From Umbelopsis isabellina (taxonomy: Eukaryota; Mucoromycota; Umbelopsidomycetes; Umbelopsidales; Umbelopsidaceae), in the NCBI GenBank assembly GCA_016758905.1, contig JAEPQZ010000009.1:434001-498000 (forward strand): a DNA stretch of 64,000 nucleotides, given 5' to 3'. Both the position numbers and the translations under genes were made by a program. Positions 1 to 11,967 of the stretch are shown piece after piece; within the stretch, counting starts at the first letter, position 1, and each line of letters starts with the position of its first letter. The notes beneath the pieces are model-generated. The model saw only the letters and a list, made by a program, of their open reading frames with translations, did not search any database and had not been told where the DNA came from.

Positions 1-836
1 CTCCCAGACTTGAAACCCTCAAAACTCGGATCATGTCTAGCAAGTCCGTACTAACACCTTCGGCACCAACAACAACCGCACCCAATTCGTCCAATTCACT
101 TATTTTGTCCACGGCAAAACAGATGTATCGGACTGGTGGCATCAGAGCCTTTTGGCCAGGTTTGGTAAGTTATCTAAAGACAAACCTCATAATGAGGCGC
201 AAATATGTGTATTAATACTTGCATGCATATCAGGCATTGGGGTTGGTTGGCGTATTCCCCTATCAGGCTATGGACTTGGGTAAATAATAGTCTTGGCAAA
301 ATGACTGACGGTCATTCTGCAATTGACAGCTAACACTACTTATTGCCAGGTATCTATGAAACTCTCAAATTGACCTACCTTGGCTATATGGATAAGAACG
401 AAAACAAGGTCCAGCAACCCAATGTGTTTGTCCTTTGGGGATGCGGTATGGTTAGTGGATCCATAGGCGCTACTAGCGTGTACCCTTTGAGTATGATCCG
501 TACTAGGTAATTGTCATCCAAGGTTGTAGCTTTGCGTCATTTACAGATTCTAATTACATGGTATCATCAGACTTCAAGCTCAGGGAACACCTGCTCATCC
601 TCAACGTTATACCTCGGCCTGGAATGCGGTACAGATAACATATAGATTAGAAGGTGTGCGTGGATTTTACAAGGGTTTGGGCCCGACATTGTTCAAGGTA
701 TGTTTATTTGAAGTTGATATTTTTCGTCGTGGTGGTTCATTACTGAGCCATTTTCTTTCCGATCTAGGTGGTTCCAGCTGTTAGCATCAGCTATGTAGTA
801 TACGAGGGGAGCAAGCGCTCATTGGGCATATCCTAA
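1..836 (+). CDS. mitochondrial carrier protein, 3' part (Sal1/SCaMC-like)
   Basis: Partial gene open at the left edge; exons 1-164, 234-279, 350-506, 571-697 and 768-836, all with GT-AG junctions. The translation carries mitochondrial carrier repeats: a PLETLKTR-type signature near the start, VYPLSMIRTRLQAQGTPAHP in the last repeat, then EGVRGFYKGLGPTLFKVVPA and VVYEGSKR before the stop. This wording is closest to the calcium-regulated ATP-Mg/phosphate carriers (Sal1 in yeast, SCaMC in animals), which exchange adenine nucleotides for phosphate across the inner mitochondrial membrane. The EF-hand N-terminus that would prove that subfamily lies outside the window, so the substrate is inferred. 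The last exon encodes the final transmembrane helix and ends normally. Confidence 0.88.
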
Positions 837-1003
837 GATATCAAATGTAACAACAGCTAGATTTATTATAACAATTTACAAGAATGTATTGTACATATTC
901 ACTCCCCAATATAGAACATTTGAAAACGTATAGCCAGGGTTTTTGCAAGGTATTAGCCTCGTTTATTATAGAATATATTTATAGCTATGAACAAGTTATA
1001 CAA

Positions 1004-1282
1004 TTATTGTTGAGTAGTGGTGTTCTCATCAACCATATGAGCGAGCTTGTTGGCATTCTCCTTGGCTTGCTCTTGGTCAGTCTGCATTCTGTCGCGTCTC
1101 TCCTTCTCTTCGGCCGCGTGGATTTGGTTGAGGGAAGTATCATGAATTTCGCTGGGCTCAGAACGGGAGACTTGAGGAGCAGTGTCCTTGGTAGGTTCTT
1201 GTGACTGAGTATGGACTTGTTGGTCCTTGGACTGGTCCTTTGACTTATGTTCGCCCTTGAGTACGCTCTTGATTTTATCCAT
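1004..1282 (-). CDS. small charged protein of unknown function, 92 aa
   Basis: Single open frame starting MDKIKSVLKGEHKSKDQ, rich in Lys, Glu, Asp and Gln with no hydrophobic segment; it looks disordered or helical and soluble. An in-frame ATG nine codons upstream (1307-1309) would lengthen it, but the inner ATG follows an A-rich leader (AAACATG) and starts the regular charged sequence, so I prefer it. It is convergent with the mitochondrial carrier. I do not recognise the family; the KSVLKGEHK start resembles short fungal stress-associated or hypothetical proteins, but that is only an impression. The opposite strand is also open for about 100 codons, so coding status is likely, not certain. 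Confidence 0.5.
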   Translation of the reverse strand: MDKIKSVLKGEHKSKDQSKDQQVHTQSQEPTKDTAPQVSRSEPSEIHDTSLNQIHAAEEKERRDRMQTDQEQAKENANKLAHMVDENTTTQQ

Positions 1283-1433
1283 GTTTGTTATTTGATTTAG
1301 ATGTTTCAATAAAATAGCGTGCGTTGCATGTTATTTATACACTATTATGTGAGCCAGTCACAACTTGGCCATGACAGTATTATGACGAAAGAAAACCCAT
1401 TTTACGAAATTGGACGTGAATGAAGTAACTGAC

Positions 1434-2793
1434 TTAAGCACGCCCACCTCGTTTACTTAACATTCTAGCATTATCTAAAAATACTTCTATCATATTGGCA
1501 AACTCGGATGCCTCGCCTTGCGCTTGCTTACGCTTTTCAGCGGCTAATATGGAGGCATCAATAAATTCCAGCTCAAGCTCATGCGTTACGTCCTGCTGGC
1601 CTATTGAGTCCTAGAGGAAAGTGTTGGGTTAGATTCCCGGTAACATTTTAAATATGTTAAATGACGTGATTCTAGACTTACAGGTGATTTCACTTGTGTA
1701 AGATCAAATTGAATATTGCCTTGAGAATAGGATAGCCTGTCCTTATTACGTTCAAACATGTGACTGCCTTCTGGGATAGACGCTGCATTTTGAGTAACAC
1801 TTATTAGCATTGGTCGCGGTTTCGTAGAGAGATCGACAAAAACGTGATACAAACCAGGGCTTTCAAGGCTGACCGATATTCTGTAGTCAAACGCTTGATT
1901 CGGTGAGTAGATATTAATATCAGCTACTCGGGTTTTCTCCAACACTCCATTAGGAACAATCTGAAGCGTACCAAATGTTTAACGCAATGAACTTCATTAT
2001 CACGGACAACCAAAAAAAAAGTGGATTTTACCTCGCCGGTTTGCTGATCTGTTGTGACTCTAATTTTTCTTCCATATGGCAACTTGTAGAACCTGTCTCG
2101 TTCGCGAGTATGTTTATATTTCACTCTCTCTCCCTACAATACGAATTGCTTGATTAGCCTTTGCTTAGTAGCATATAATAGCATTCAACTACATACTCCT
2201 GGCGGTTTCTGCACTAGTTCATTGAGCATCACATTGTACTGTTTGTGTTGGCTCAGGCTCATATCGCTTTGAAACCGGATGCGAATGCTATTGTCGGGGA
2301 TAAGAACTGATTCGAACGAACGTTAGTTTTGTACTACGCGCTCCATCAAGCTATGGTGTTGACTTGCCTGTTTCTGTCCCAACAGGCAAATAAATTCGCT
2401 GGTTTGTTCTTGTGTCTATTATTTTTCCGAGTTTTGCCTCAATCTGATGAAATTGGCATGAACGTGCATAAGTATACAGAACTGTAAGCGACTCCACATA
2501 ATATATCATACCTCAATGTGTGGTTGATCACAGTGTCGCCAAAGAAAATTGGATACATATTGTACAAGATCGTTGACGGGTTTCGTGCCAAATACTGATG
2601 GTATTTTGTTATTATCAGGTCGCGCTCGCTTTACTTCCTTTCCCGCTCCATTCTCTGGGATCGCTGTCACCGCCGTCTTGTTCTCTAATTCTATGTCATT
2701 GGATATATGCTCTGCTTTTCTTTTCAAATGCTCTTCGACATTGTGCTCATCAGACGGCACCGTTGTTACTGATTCTGATTCTTTGTCACTCAT
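1434..2793 (-). CDS. mRNA 5'-triphosphatase, capping enzyme beta subunit (Cet1/Pct1 family)
   Basis: Seven exons (2793-2512, 2443-2368, 2306-2197, 2133-2032, 1960-1855, 1782-1682, 1610-1434) give 317 aa with consistent phases. After a disordered N-terminus of about 75 residues the fold begins with HIEIEAKLGKII, whose paired Glu residues bind metal in this family; then KYKHTRERDRFY, RVADINIYSPNQAFDYRISV, RNKDRLSYSQ and the second metal motif THELELEFID close the tunnel. The enzyme removes the gamma phosphate from nascent pre-mRNA ends before guanylylation in the nucleus. It is the metal-dependent fungal type, unlike the cysteine-phosphatase type of animals. Intron 2 begins with GC, not GT, and intron 5 is 72 nt without a stop (see findings). 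It is transcribed divergently from the RNA exonuclease gene. Confidence 0.9.
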
Positions 2794-3146
2794 TGCTGGC
2801 TGAGTAGGTTGGAATAAACTCGTCGTGTGTTGCGGGATATTTATTTCAAAGAAAGTGTGTTGCATACGGCACACGTGATGCAGCGAATTAAGCTTCTGAA
2901 TACCTCATAAATTACAATATTATCTTACAATACCGTGGCTTCCACAGCAAACCGTTCCTCTATTGCTCGCTAATATAAGTAAGATCTCGTTGTGCAAGAG
3001 GTCGGTCGTTCCAAGAGAAACAGCTTGCATTTTGAGCCTTATAGACGTTCAGCCATAGACCTTGTCGAGATCTCGAGAGCAGTCACCACACTTGACAGCG
3101 ATCAGTCTGTCCACTCACTTGTTCAATCCCCCTGAACATTGTTATA
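2794..3146. other. divergent promoter region between triphosphatase and exonuclease genes
   Basis: This 353-nt gap separates two start codons facing away from each other, so it should hold both promoters. I see no strong TATA box, no gene and no repeat. Confidence 0.5.
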
Positions 3147-5406
3147 ATGTTTCCGTCATTCGAACTGTTCCGCTCAATACAATGTCCTTTATACCCAGAA
3201 TGTAAAAGGAGCCATTGTCTTTATTCTCATAAGCAAGAGACCATAGGTAGATCATGCTCTGTATGGGCTTTGCACTTTCTCCAGTAACTCATATTCGTTC
3301 GCCATAGAGAGGTCAAGCAAAAAGCCAAAGCTTGGGCATTCAAATGATTCAACTAATACCCTGCACAATGGTGGAGCACCTATGCGCGTATCGCGTGAGA
3401 CTTCCTCAGTCTCAAAGGCAGCACCAAGCTCCAAAACTACACTATCAAAACCACCATCGAGAGCTGAGCTACAAACAGCTATCAGATCAAGTTCAATAAC
3501 TCGGCCGACTATGATGCCCGAACGTAAACCGTTGCCGTCTAATAGTTCTGTGCCAAAAATTCCAGCTACAACAACGTCGAAATCATCTGTCGTTGCCCAG
3601 CCACGAACAACAGTGCAGACAAATCAGGTACTGTGCTTGCATACGATATTGTTGCTAGCGGACTAATTTACACTAACTCGCTTGTGTTAGCCTACTTCGG
3701 TTTCAACTGGCCCACCTCTCATTCTTCCTGATTTAAGATCTCAGGTTCCGCAGAAAGTTCGACAGGTACTTAACTTTGTCATATAATTTCAAAATTATCT
3801 ACCATCAGTTTATCGACCATGCCACATCAATGATAGATAACGGCCACGAAAGTTTACGAGCAATTTTTACGTATATATGAACCGTTGAAGGATGGAAAAA
3901 GCTTGGCTGGCCGGGATGCGGCAATGCAAGAACGTAAGATACATGAAGATAGTGTTAATCAGGCAGGCTATAAGCAGATAGCAGCTGGTGTACTGGGACG
4001 TCTCAAGAAGAGGACTCCCGCTCAAAATGATGCAGATGTTGGAATTGATGGGGAATGGGTTGACGGTGCGACTCGCAATATGAAGAACAGCATAAGAAAA
4101 GATTTGCAACAATACATTGTGACCGAAGAGCAGCTGGCTGAGATGAACTATCCTCTGCCCGATGCTCTTAATGTACCTCAGCTACATGATAGTCCTATAG
4201 GCTCAGTACAGAATTGTGATAGATGCAAGGCACAATTCACCGTCAAAGATATACTCAAAAAACAAGATATGGAAGCTTGTCGATATCATTATGGGCGATT
4301 GCGAAAGATCAAAATACATGGTAAGAGACGCTGGCTCTAAAGGCCGTGTTATCTGTTATTTGCCACTCAGCATTCTGGCTTTGTGATAGGTGAATTCGAA
4401 CGTCTTTACTTCTGTTGCAATAGCCCGCCGGAGAGTAAGGGCTGCACAACTGGACCACATGTATACAAAGGTGAGTATTCTGTCTCCATTTGTACACCGG
4501 AGCAGTTTTGCTAATGCCTTGATGAAAAGCTGAAAATGTGGAAGATCTAGCGAAACGAATCCCATTTGTTCGGGCAGATGCAACACACGCTGAGGACAAA
4601 ACACCAAAGGAGATCATTGTCTTCGACTGTGAAATGGTAAGAGCATGCAATACATCTTCATTAACGACACAGAACCTAATACTTTGATAAGGCGTATACT
4701 ACTGCCGGTATGGAATTAGTACGAATAAGTGCCATTGATGAACACAATGAAATCATTATGGATGAGCTTGTGCTGCCGGAGCATATGATCATTGACTTGA
4801 ATTCAAGATACAGTGGCATTCACACACTACAGGGTGCAAAATATAATTTGAATGATATTCAGAAAATGCTCTCAAAGTATGTGGACGAGAACACCATTCT
4901 CGCTGGTCACGGACTTGTAAGTGTTGAATGACACTGTTATCGGCTTTATAATACCTGTGTCTAACATCTCGAGATATCAGGAAAATGATATGAAGGCTTT
5001 ACGAGTAAGTATGCATACAAGTGCGACAAGATCGTAGTGTAATCAAACTAATGACCCCACTCAAATGAAGGTTGTACATAATAAAATAGTGGATACAGTA
5101 TCTGTAAGTCACAAGTCATCTTTATTGATGACATGATGCCCATGGTCTAACACTTACTTTAAGCTATATCCTCATCCTAACGGACTACCTTATCGGTATG
5201 GCCTACGATTTTTAGCTAACAAATACCTTCGTCGGTTCATACAAGATAGCTCTGAAGGCCACGATAGTTTTGAGGATGCAAAAACAAGCTTTGATCTGAT
5301 CAAACTTAAAGTTGAAAAAGGTATTTGAAAAATGCCTTTTTACGTTGTGGCGATTGCCGTAGCTAAAATATATTCACGTTTAGGCGCTCACTTTGGGACA
5401 CATTAG
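3147..5406 (+). CDS. RNA exonuclease, Rex3/REXO1 type (DEDDh)
   Basis: Eleven exons (3147-3246, 3308-3627, 3691-3765, 3837-4320, 4390-4470, 4530-4636, 4692-4916, 4981-5004, 5071-5103, 5164-5320, 5384-5406) give 542 aa. The start was chosen because MFPSFELFRSIQCPLYPEC with the following C and H forms the CCCH finger that opens Rex3-like proteins. A Ser/Pro-rich linker follows, then VTEEQLAEMNYPLPD, a C-x2-C cluster with H (YCCNSPPESKGC region), and the exonuclease domain: FDCEM (first D and E), AGHGLENDMKAL (D), and HDSFEDAKTSFDL (H and last D). The family trims 3' ends of small structured RNAs in the nucleus. The last intron is inferred because splicing yields the usual KxxKxGxxFGT ending; reading on would stop at 5328. 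Confidence 0.87.
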
Positions 5407-5631
5407 ACGTACAAATCCAATCATTTATTGTATAGAAAGTTCCTGTAACCCTGTATATGCCTAGAGGTAATTAATGACTACATAATAAAGACAACCGGTA
5501 ACTGCAAAATAGAAAAGCCGGTAAAGGGGTAGGAAAGTGAAAATGCGTCATTCGTTATCGAGCATAATTTTGCAATCCCGACAAACAATTGCTGGCGTGT
5601 TCGAGCGGCAAGCACGACTCAACTATTCACA

Positions 5632-6764
5632 ATGCCACAACAAAATTTACATGCGACGCTCAAAGATCGTGTGGAGGAGTACAATCTATCCCCAGAAGAA
5701 GTAGCCGCCATTGATAGAGCTAGAGGACAGCTCAGCACTCACAGTATGTATAACCAATGTCTGGGATTTCACTCGGCATTACACTGATTCCCCGTCCCCT
5801 TTCTAGCAACCTTTGGTGGATTTATTGGTGCGGCAACAGGAGCCTTCCTTGGTTAGTCGATTTTTTATGTTAGGAAAGGCGCATATTCAGGTGATTGACA
5901 TTGAACAATACCAGGTGTTAGAAGACGTTTCTCTCCATGGGCTTCTTTCGCCTTGGCTGGTGGAGGTTTCTTGATAGGCTCGCAAATGGGATTAGTGTCA
6001 GGCGCGCTTGCCGGTGTTCGAACAATCAAGACTTTGCCCAATTCAGAGCGCCTGATAAATCTGGTGAGAGATGTACAGTAAGTATCATTGGTTCTTGTAG
6101 TTTACTTTGCTGTGACATCCATTGAAATATCTCTTTGAAGAAACGAAATTCTAGCTGAGAGAGGTTTCAAGCGCGATAATCCAACTTCACCACCCAGGCG
6201 TATGACTCCGGCAGAACGTGACAGTGAGCGACGACGTCCGTCAAGTGGCAGACAACAAGATGAGAATGGAGAATTCATCGCAGAAGATGATTCTTTAATC
6301 GACAACGCTGCCATCGAAAAACCGTTTGAGGATCCTGATGGTATGTGCTGCTATAACACTTTTTGTTTCAATTGATTCTCGATGAGGTGCTAATATCTTA
6401 CTACTTAGCACCAAGACGCCGAGTGACTGGTTATCCATCACAACAACAACAACAACAACAACGGCAGGCATCTGAATATGGTCAGGACCAGGACGAGGAA
6501 CGTTCAGAATCCGACGCAACACGACGCGGAACATGGGATAAAATTCGTTCAGAGAATTTACCAAATGAACGGCCTACGTGGGCTAAATTGAGACAACAGG
6601 CTCAGAAGGAGAAACAGAGTCAATCAAATGGCAATGGCGGACAAAGTGATGACACCATGTCATCTCCCCAGGCTCAAGTTGACAGTCTTCCCCGCACTCG
6701 AGAGGAAATGGAACAAGCAAGTCAGCGAACTCGCAAAAATAAATACGGCGATACGGTTGAATAG
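5632..6764 (+). CDS. predicted membrane protein with glycine-rich hairpin, unknown function
   Basis: Five exons (5632-5743, 5807-5851, 5915-6077, 6141-6340, 6409-6764) encode 291 aa. Residues 1-37 are polar (NLSPEEVAAIDRARGQL); residues 38-85 hold two small-residue-rich hydrophobic stretches, TTFGGFIGAATGAFLGVRRR and SPWASFALAGGGFLIGSQMG, spaced like a helical hairpin with GxxxG packing. The rest is hydrophilic and disordered, with a Gln run from CAA repeats (about 6438-6462) and TWDKIRSENLP and TWAKLRQQ, two similar short motifs near the end. The arrangement recalls OCIA-domain proteins of mitochondria and endosomes, but the match is too weak to name. Splice sites are all GT-AG and phases agree. 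Confidence 0.7.
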
Positions 6765-6849
6765 AAATGTAACATACAAATAAAGCACTACTAACACAAC
6801 ACCAGTATGTTGCATACTTTTACAAAATTTTATTTATTGAAGTATGGTA

Positions 6850-7910
6850 TCACATTTTAGCGGCAACAAGGGAACCTCCATCGACTACAACAATAGCACC
6901 AGTGGTGTATTGTCCAGCGCGGGAAGACAAGTAGATGCAGGTGCCAGCGATATCTTCTGGGCTTCCAATACGACCTACGGGAACACCTGCTTTGATTACA
7001 TCACCAAACTTTTCAAGAGTAGCCTTCATCATCTTGGACTGAAAAGACCCTGGGGCGATAGCGTTGACCAGGATGTGACGGTCACCAAGCTTGCCAGCAA
7101 GATGGCGAGTCAATTGATGTAGGGCAGCCTTTGAGCTAGAGTAAGCATAGGTCTCGAGTCCGGGGATGTTGATACCGTTGATGGAGCCAATGTTGATTAC
7201 ACGAGAAGGATTCTCAGCGGTGGATTTTGCAAGCAACAAAGGTAAACACGCCTGGGTCAAGCTAAAAATGCGCTTTAGATTCAAGTTCATGACCTTCTCG
7301 AAAGCGTCCTCAGGGTATTCGTCTACGGGAGCTGCCCAGTTGGCACCAGCATTGTTGACAAGGACGTCCAAGTCTAAATGTAGAAAGTGATTTCTCAATT
7401 AATAGCTCGCGATCAATTGAAATTCTCAGGCGAGAATACTCACGCTTTTCCCTCTTTGATAATTCGGCGACTAGCCGCTTAACTTCGTCCAAACTTTGCA
7501 GGTCGGCTGGAAGGGAATAGCACTTTCCAGGCCCCTTTGCTGACAGCTCTTTGGCGACCTATATCAAGTCTGTGAGCAATATGTCCCATTTTTAAAATCC
7601 GCCATCTGCATTACCCCATACCTTGTCGCAGACATCTTGTGAACGAGCGCTTATATACACAATAGCGCCGGCTGAAACAAATCCCTATTAATAAAAATTA
7701 GTCTTATATCGAAATACTACTTTTGTATCATAGAAAATCAGGTTTAAAAGTTACGGTTGCGATCATTTCACCGATTCCTCGGGATCCGCCAGTGACAAGT
7801 ACAACCTAGAAACAAGTGGGCTTCGTGAGCAAACCTATAAGTATTTATGTTTATTGTCATAGCCTTGGTCTCACCTTATCCTTAACGTTAAACAAGTTTT
7901 GAATGTCCAT
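6850..7910 (-). CDS. short-chain dehydrogenase/reductase, FabG/RhlG-like, 262 aa
   Basis: Five exons (7910-7875, 7805-7755, 7684-7622, 7558-7444, 7373-6850). The classical SDR signature is complete: VVLVTGGSRGIG for dinucleotide binding at residues 13-24, VLVNNAG, the catalytic Ser in VINIGSINGI, YAYSSSKAALHQ with the YxxxK pair, and a C-terminal VVDGGSLVA strand. N-terminal Met is followed by DIQNLFNVKDK. The nearest pattern is the beta-ketoacyl reductase/RhlG-like group of fungal SDRs; the substrate cannot be read from sequence. No targeting peptide is evident, so it is probably cytosolic. A TATA box lies about 55 bp before the start. Confidence 0.9.
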
Positions 7911-7964
7911 TTTTGTAGATGGGGATTTATGGTGCTGAAAGTGCCACTATAACTTGGAGGTCGG

Positions 7965-7973
7965 CCTTTATAG
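7965..7973 (-). promoter_or_regulatory. TATA box of the SDR gene ending at 6850
   Basis: CTATAAAGG on the minus strand, about 55 bp upstream of the start at 7910, a usual position for a fungal TATA box. Confidence 0.5.
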
Positions 7974-8524
7974 TTTCATTGTCCCTTTTTCCTCTTACTA
8001 ACATGATTTGATGTTGTGGCACGTGATCTTCGTAAAATACATTGAATGCTCTGCAAACGTCGCATCTCATCATTGATGACCAATACGCTATGTTCGTTGA
8101 TCTTCCTTACGCAGTATTAATCGCTTAATAATTCATTCCACATTTACGGTTTGTTTTTAATGATAGTATAGGGCCAGGGTATCGCATATTACCACTTTTT
8201 CTTTGTCGTTACCACAAATAAAATGGGCCACACATAAAGGCATGCAACACACATAAATGATAAGCTGGAATGAAAAGAAGGAAGAATCAGACAAAATAAT
8301 AATTTTGGGTGGTATTGCTATCTTTCACTCATAATAGTAAGCATGATATGACAACTATATTGATCTTTGCAGCAACACTCAAAAGCAAATGCTGCTAGGA
8401 TGGTCTTACATTACTTCAACATTTATTATATGCCATATAATACATGGATATGCCATACACCTCTTGCCAGGCGAGATAGAAAGTGCATTGCCTTACCACT
8501 TTGAGTGGAATTATGCCAATTTGT
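7974..8524. other. intergenic, SDR promoter and lyase 3' flank
   Basis: AT-rich stretch between the SDR promoter and the stop codon of the lyase gene. No gene, repeat or RNA was recognised. Confidence 0.5.
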
Positions 8525-11143
8525 CTACAACCCGAACTTCAAGCTACCAGAGATAGTGCTTCCAGCCATTTGCTCAGAAGGTAGGGTGACTCTGATTTGG
8601 AGAACTCCTCCCTTATTTTTACAGCTAAAACCAGTAGAGGAAGCTTTTGAACATTTCAAAAAGGCATTTGAAACCCTCAAATTCAAGGTAGTCTGACTTT
8701 GGGTAGGATCAGATACACTGACGCTAACTGTGCCATTGTGGATATTTGGTTGCATCAGAACAATAGAAGGTTGATCTACAGATAGGCTAAAGAGAGAATG
8801 CTGTTTTCCCTTGCTAAGCTGTAGTGAAAAAGGAGATGATGTTGGTAACGAGAGGCTCGTTGCCTGCCAGAAAATTGATCCCAGAGTAAGATCAGATAGA
8901 TACAAGACGGACGACACTTGCTGATTGTTAGCCAAAAGTTGAATGGTAGCCTTCAGCAATGGAGCTTGTCGCTGGAATTGGCTATAGCTTACACCTATAT
9001 CGACTATGTATGCCAGAGAACTCGGTTGAGATGCTGTTGAATTTGAGTGAGTGATATAAGATTTGAATACATCCATGGTGACAACATTTGTATCAATAGC
9101 AATAGAGGACCAGTTTCCAGATTGTTGACTAGGGGATACAGATAAAGTTGGAGCAGTATTATTCAAAAAGACGTAACCAATGTTATCATGCCATAACCAT
9201 TGTGGATTGGTATAATTTGTAGTTGAGTTGGTTGGCACAGGTACCTTTGAATCTGCAGAAGTATAAACGCTTCCATTCAATTTACGCTGGTCCAAAACAG
9301 AATAAAAATCATCGTTTGTGTTTGTTCTAATGTTGTTGCCAACAACTACATACTGGTTATCAAAGAAGAACCAGCCCTTGTTCCATTCAGTAGTGTTAGC
9401 GGACACTGAAGTCGGGTCAGTGTACTGCATAGCTGCAACACCGATGTTACCATCTGAAACCCCACCGACAAAGCTGTTGTTTCCAAATACGCTAGCTGTA
9501 TCGCATGTCAAAGGGTTTGCCCCATAAGCTGCGGTGGTGCCAGGAAGTAAGTACCAATCCCAAGTAGGGAAGATATCAACGTACTCATTCCCAGTCAAAT
9601 ATGTATAGACCAAGCCATCAGAGAGATGGTATCCCTTGATATTCTGAAGATTCACGCATTCAGTATTGCGGATACGAGAGGAAAACATCTTAAGTGAGAC
9701 TACATAGTTACTACGACGCATGATCTGGTCGATGATAGTTTAGTTAATAGAGCAAAAAAGGATGAGCAAATAATTCGTCGCCTAATTACCATGTAATCAG
9801 CGTCCCAAAACATCTTGTTGCCGTTCAAGTTTCCAGGATTAGCAGACTTTCCGGTTGTCATCAAGCGTTTAGCTGACGCAGATATACTTGGGTATTCTGT
9901 CCAGGTACTGGTACCATTGGGATACTGATTGATATTGACATCGAATGGAGAGTAGCTACTCATAGAAACCATGCGACCCAAAGAAGAATATTCCCATCTC
10001 AAGACGTTGGCGACAGAGTCGTAAAAACTCATCCATTCAGTACCTTCTAGTAATTGGGTAAAAACTTCTTTTTGGGAGCTTGTAGCCTCATAGGGTGTAC
10101 CGACAGCTGCAGCTGCAAATAGCAAAAAGTCGTTTGCAAAAACCATACCATAGTTGCCATTGTATAAAACACCATCGTGTTGAAAGAAAGATCCATCTGT
10201 CTTCAAACCTACACCAAAAAAGAAAAGAAAAATTAGAAAAAAAAATTCCAATGAGAATGAAGTTACTTCTATGTTCCTACCATCATTTGGATCTGGTAAG
10301 GTAATAACTTGGCCATTAGCATGGCTAAAAACTTCTTGCATCAACGTCTCATTGGCTGTGAACAGAGCCAAAGAAAGTCCAACACTTGACACGTCCAATG
10401 TATTGGCCCCAGTGACTTGTCCAAGACCATATATCCAGGTATCAATTCGAGACCAAGATCGCGTCATAATACGCGTACAACCGTCTGTGGCATTACTACT
10501 TAGATCTTTTTGGACAAAGAGACAAGCAACGCTAGCAGGTTTAGCAACACCAATCACCTGATCATACCAATTTGTGTTCCAAAGCCCAGGTGTGCCACAT
10601 GGGCAAGTAGCATTTGTCAAACCACCTAGGTCGACGCAATCAAGGGAAGTATAATCATTGTCAAACCAATAATCCATACCCAGCTGAATTTTGGACAACA
10701 GTGCCGAATTGTTAGATGGATTATTGTAATAGCTAATTGCCATGGAAGCTTGATTTGTAGATAAATGTTAATCACTTGCTCCCAATTGCTTTGATCTAGC
10801 TGAAACTTTACCCAAACGGCTCCAGTGACTGACAGCGGGCCAGCTAGCTCGCCGAGCAGGGCATCCTGACGTATAGTCAATGTCAGACCAAGACCCTGAC
10901 GCAGAAAGAGCACTTGCCCTGGCATTTATATATCATGTTAATGACTATTGACTTTTTTTTAAAACTTGTCTGCTTTTTAATTTACCATTTTTTTGAGCTT
11001 GAGGTTGATGTCATGTTGACTTGTGCTTGCATAAATGTGTGCTGTACCGTAGCCAATGACCCGTTTACAGCTGGGGCTCCATATACTACGGACATCCCAA
11101 GAGCACCAACTAGGGCTAGTAATATCGGCTTGAAAGCTACCAT
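8525..11143 (-). CDS. secreted polysaccharide lyase family 8 (hyaluronate/chondroitin/xanthan lyase type)
   Basis: Five exons (11143-10986, 10918-10812, 10748-10281, 10208-9790, 9724-8525) give 783 aa. MVAFKPILLALVGALGMSVVYG is a clear signal peptide. The alpha/alpha-toroid follows with SWSDIDYTSG and WPAVSHWSRLASMAISYYNN; catalytic positions known for PL8 are visible as Asn in VTGANTLDV and His and Tyr in FFQHDGVLYNGNYG, with the Arg/Asn-rich RRSNYVVSLKMFSSRIRNTE and a YVDIFPTWDWYLLPGTT segment leading into the beta-sandwich half. Family enzymes cleave uronic-acid polymers by beta-elimination outside the cell. Which polymer is cut here cannot be told. The C-terminal domain has many N-glycosylation sequons (NST, NYT, NWS, NGT), as expected for a secreted protein. 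Confidence 0.9.
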
Positions 11144-11967
11144 GTTGAGTGAGCAACTGGAAGGAAGAAACTGAGAAATATACCCAAAGTATTTATTGAC
11201 TTTTGGTGTCCCTGCATGTGCGATATTTGGGTGACATACCATATACGGGTAATGTTCCTTTCATGGCAAGTGAAGAATGAAATACCATCGTTTACCCCGG
11301 ATTTTCTAATGTAATTACCTGGTATACGCTCATCAGACTTTTGCCATTGGAACATTAAATTACCGTGCGTTTGTATACACTGCATAGCTCGACCCGAAGG
11401 TAATCAAACCATTGGACTATAAAACTATAAGAAAGACGTCTGAAAGGAAGATATTGTTAGCATTTTAGAGTTGCCGAATTCTGGGATATTTCCTGAGTGT
11501 GCGATTTACCGTACTCTCACGATCTTTGCAAGCTACAATTCTGGCGCATTACTAGGCGTGTGTTGCACAATATAAATTTATGTGGGCAATATGTAACACG
11601 AAAAATAGAACTTTATTGCGAACTTGTGGTGAGTTAGTATTTGAGATGGTTCAAAACTACACAATTGCTTACTCCTATGTTTAATGCCGTCTTGAATAGG
11701 CACTTTATACTCAGAATAATACAGGAACAATAACCAAATCGGTCGATTGCGACTTCTAATTATGGATCATGTACAATTTGACTATATAGCTCAAGTTAAA
11801 TTGGTTCACTCTAGCATCTGTGAGATTGTTGGCATAAAGGGTTGTTAGAATTCTTATGCTTTACAGCACTCGACTGACACCAACAAACTTTTATATCAAT
11901 AGAAATTTCGTAATTTATTCCGTTGGAGACAACCTCCAGAAGCATGTGCGATTACAGTTACCTCTGT
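11144..11967. other. intergenic, lyase promoter side
   Basis: 824 nt between the lyase start and the glutathione transferase stop. It should contain the lyase promoter. No coding potential, repeat or RNA recognised. Confidence 0.5.

Noticed and set aside
884-1204. 106-codon frame opposite the small charged protein
   Set aside because: Leu/Ser-rich mirror of the charged sequence; the minus-strand frame has the better start context and composition.
5321-5328. Direct read-through stop for the RNA exonuclease at 5328
   Set aside because: Splicing to 5384 keeps the frame and gives the usual KGxHFGT end of the family, so the longer model was preferred.
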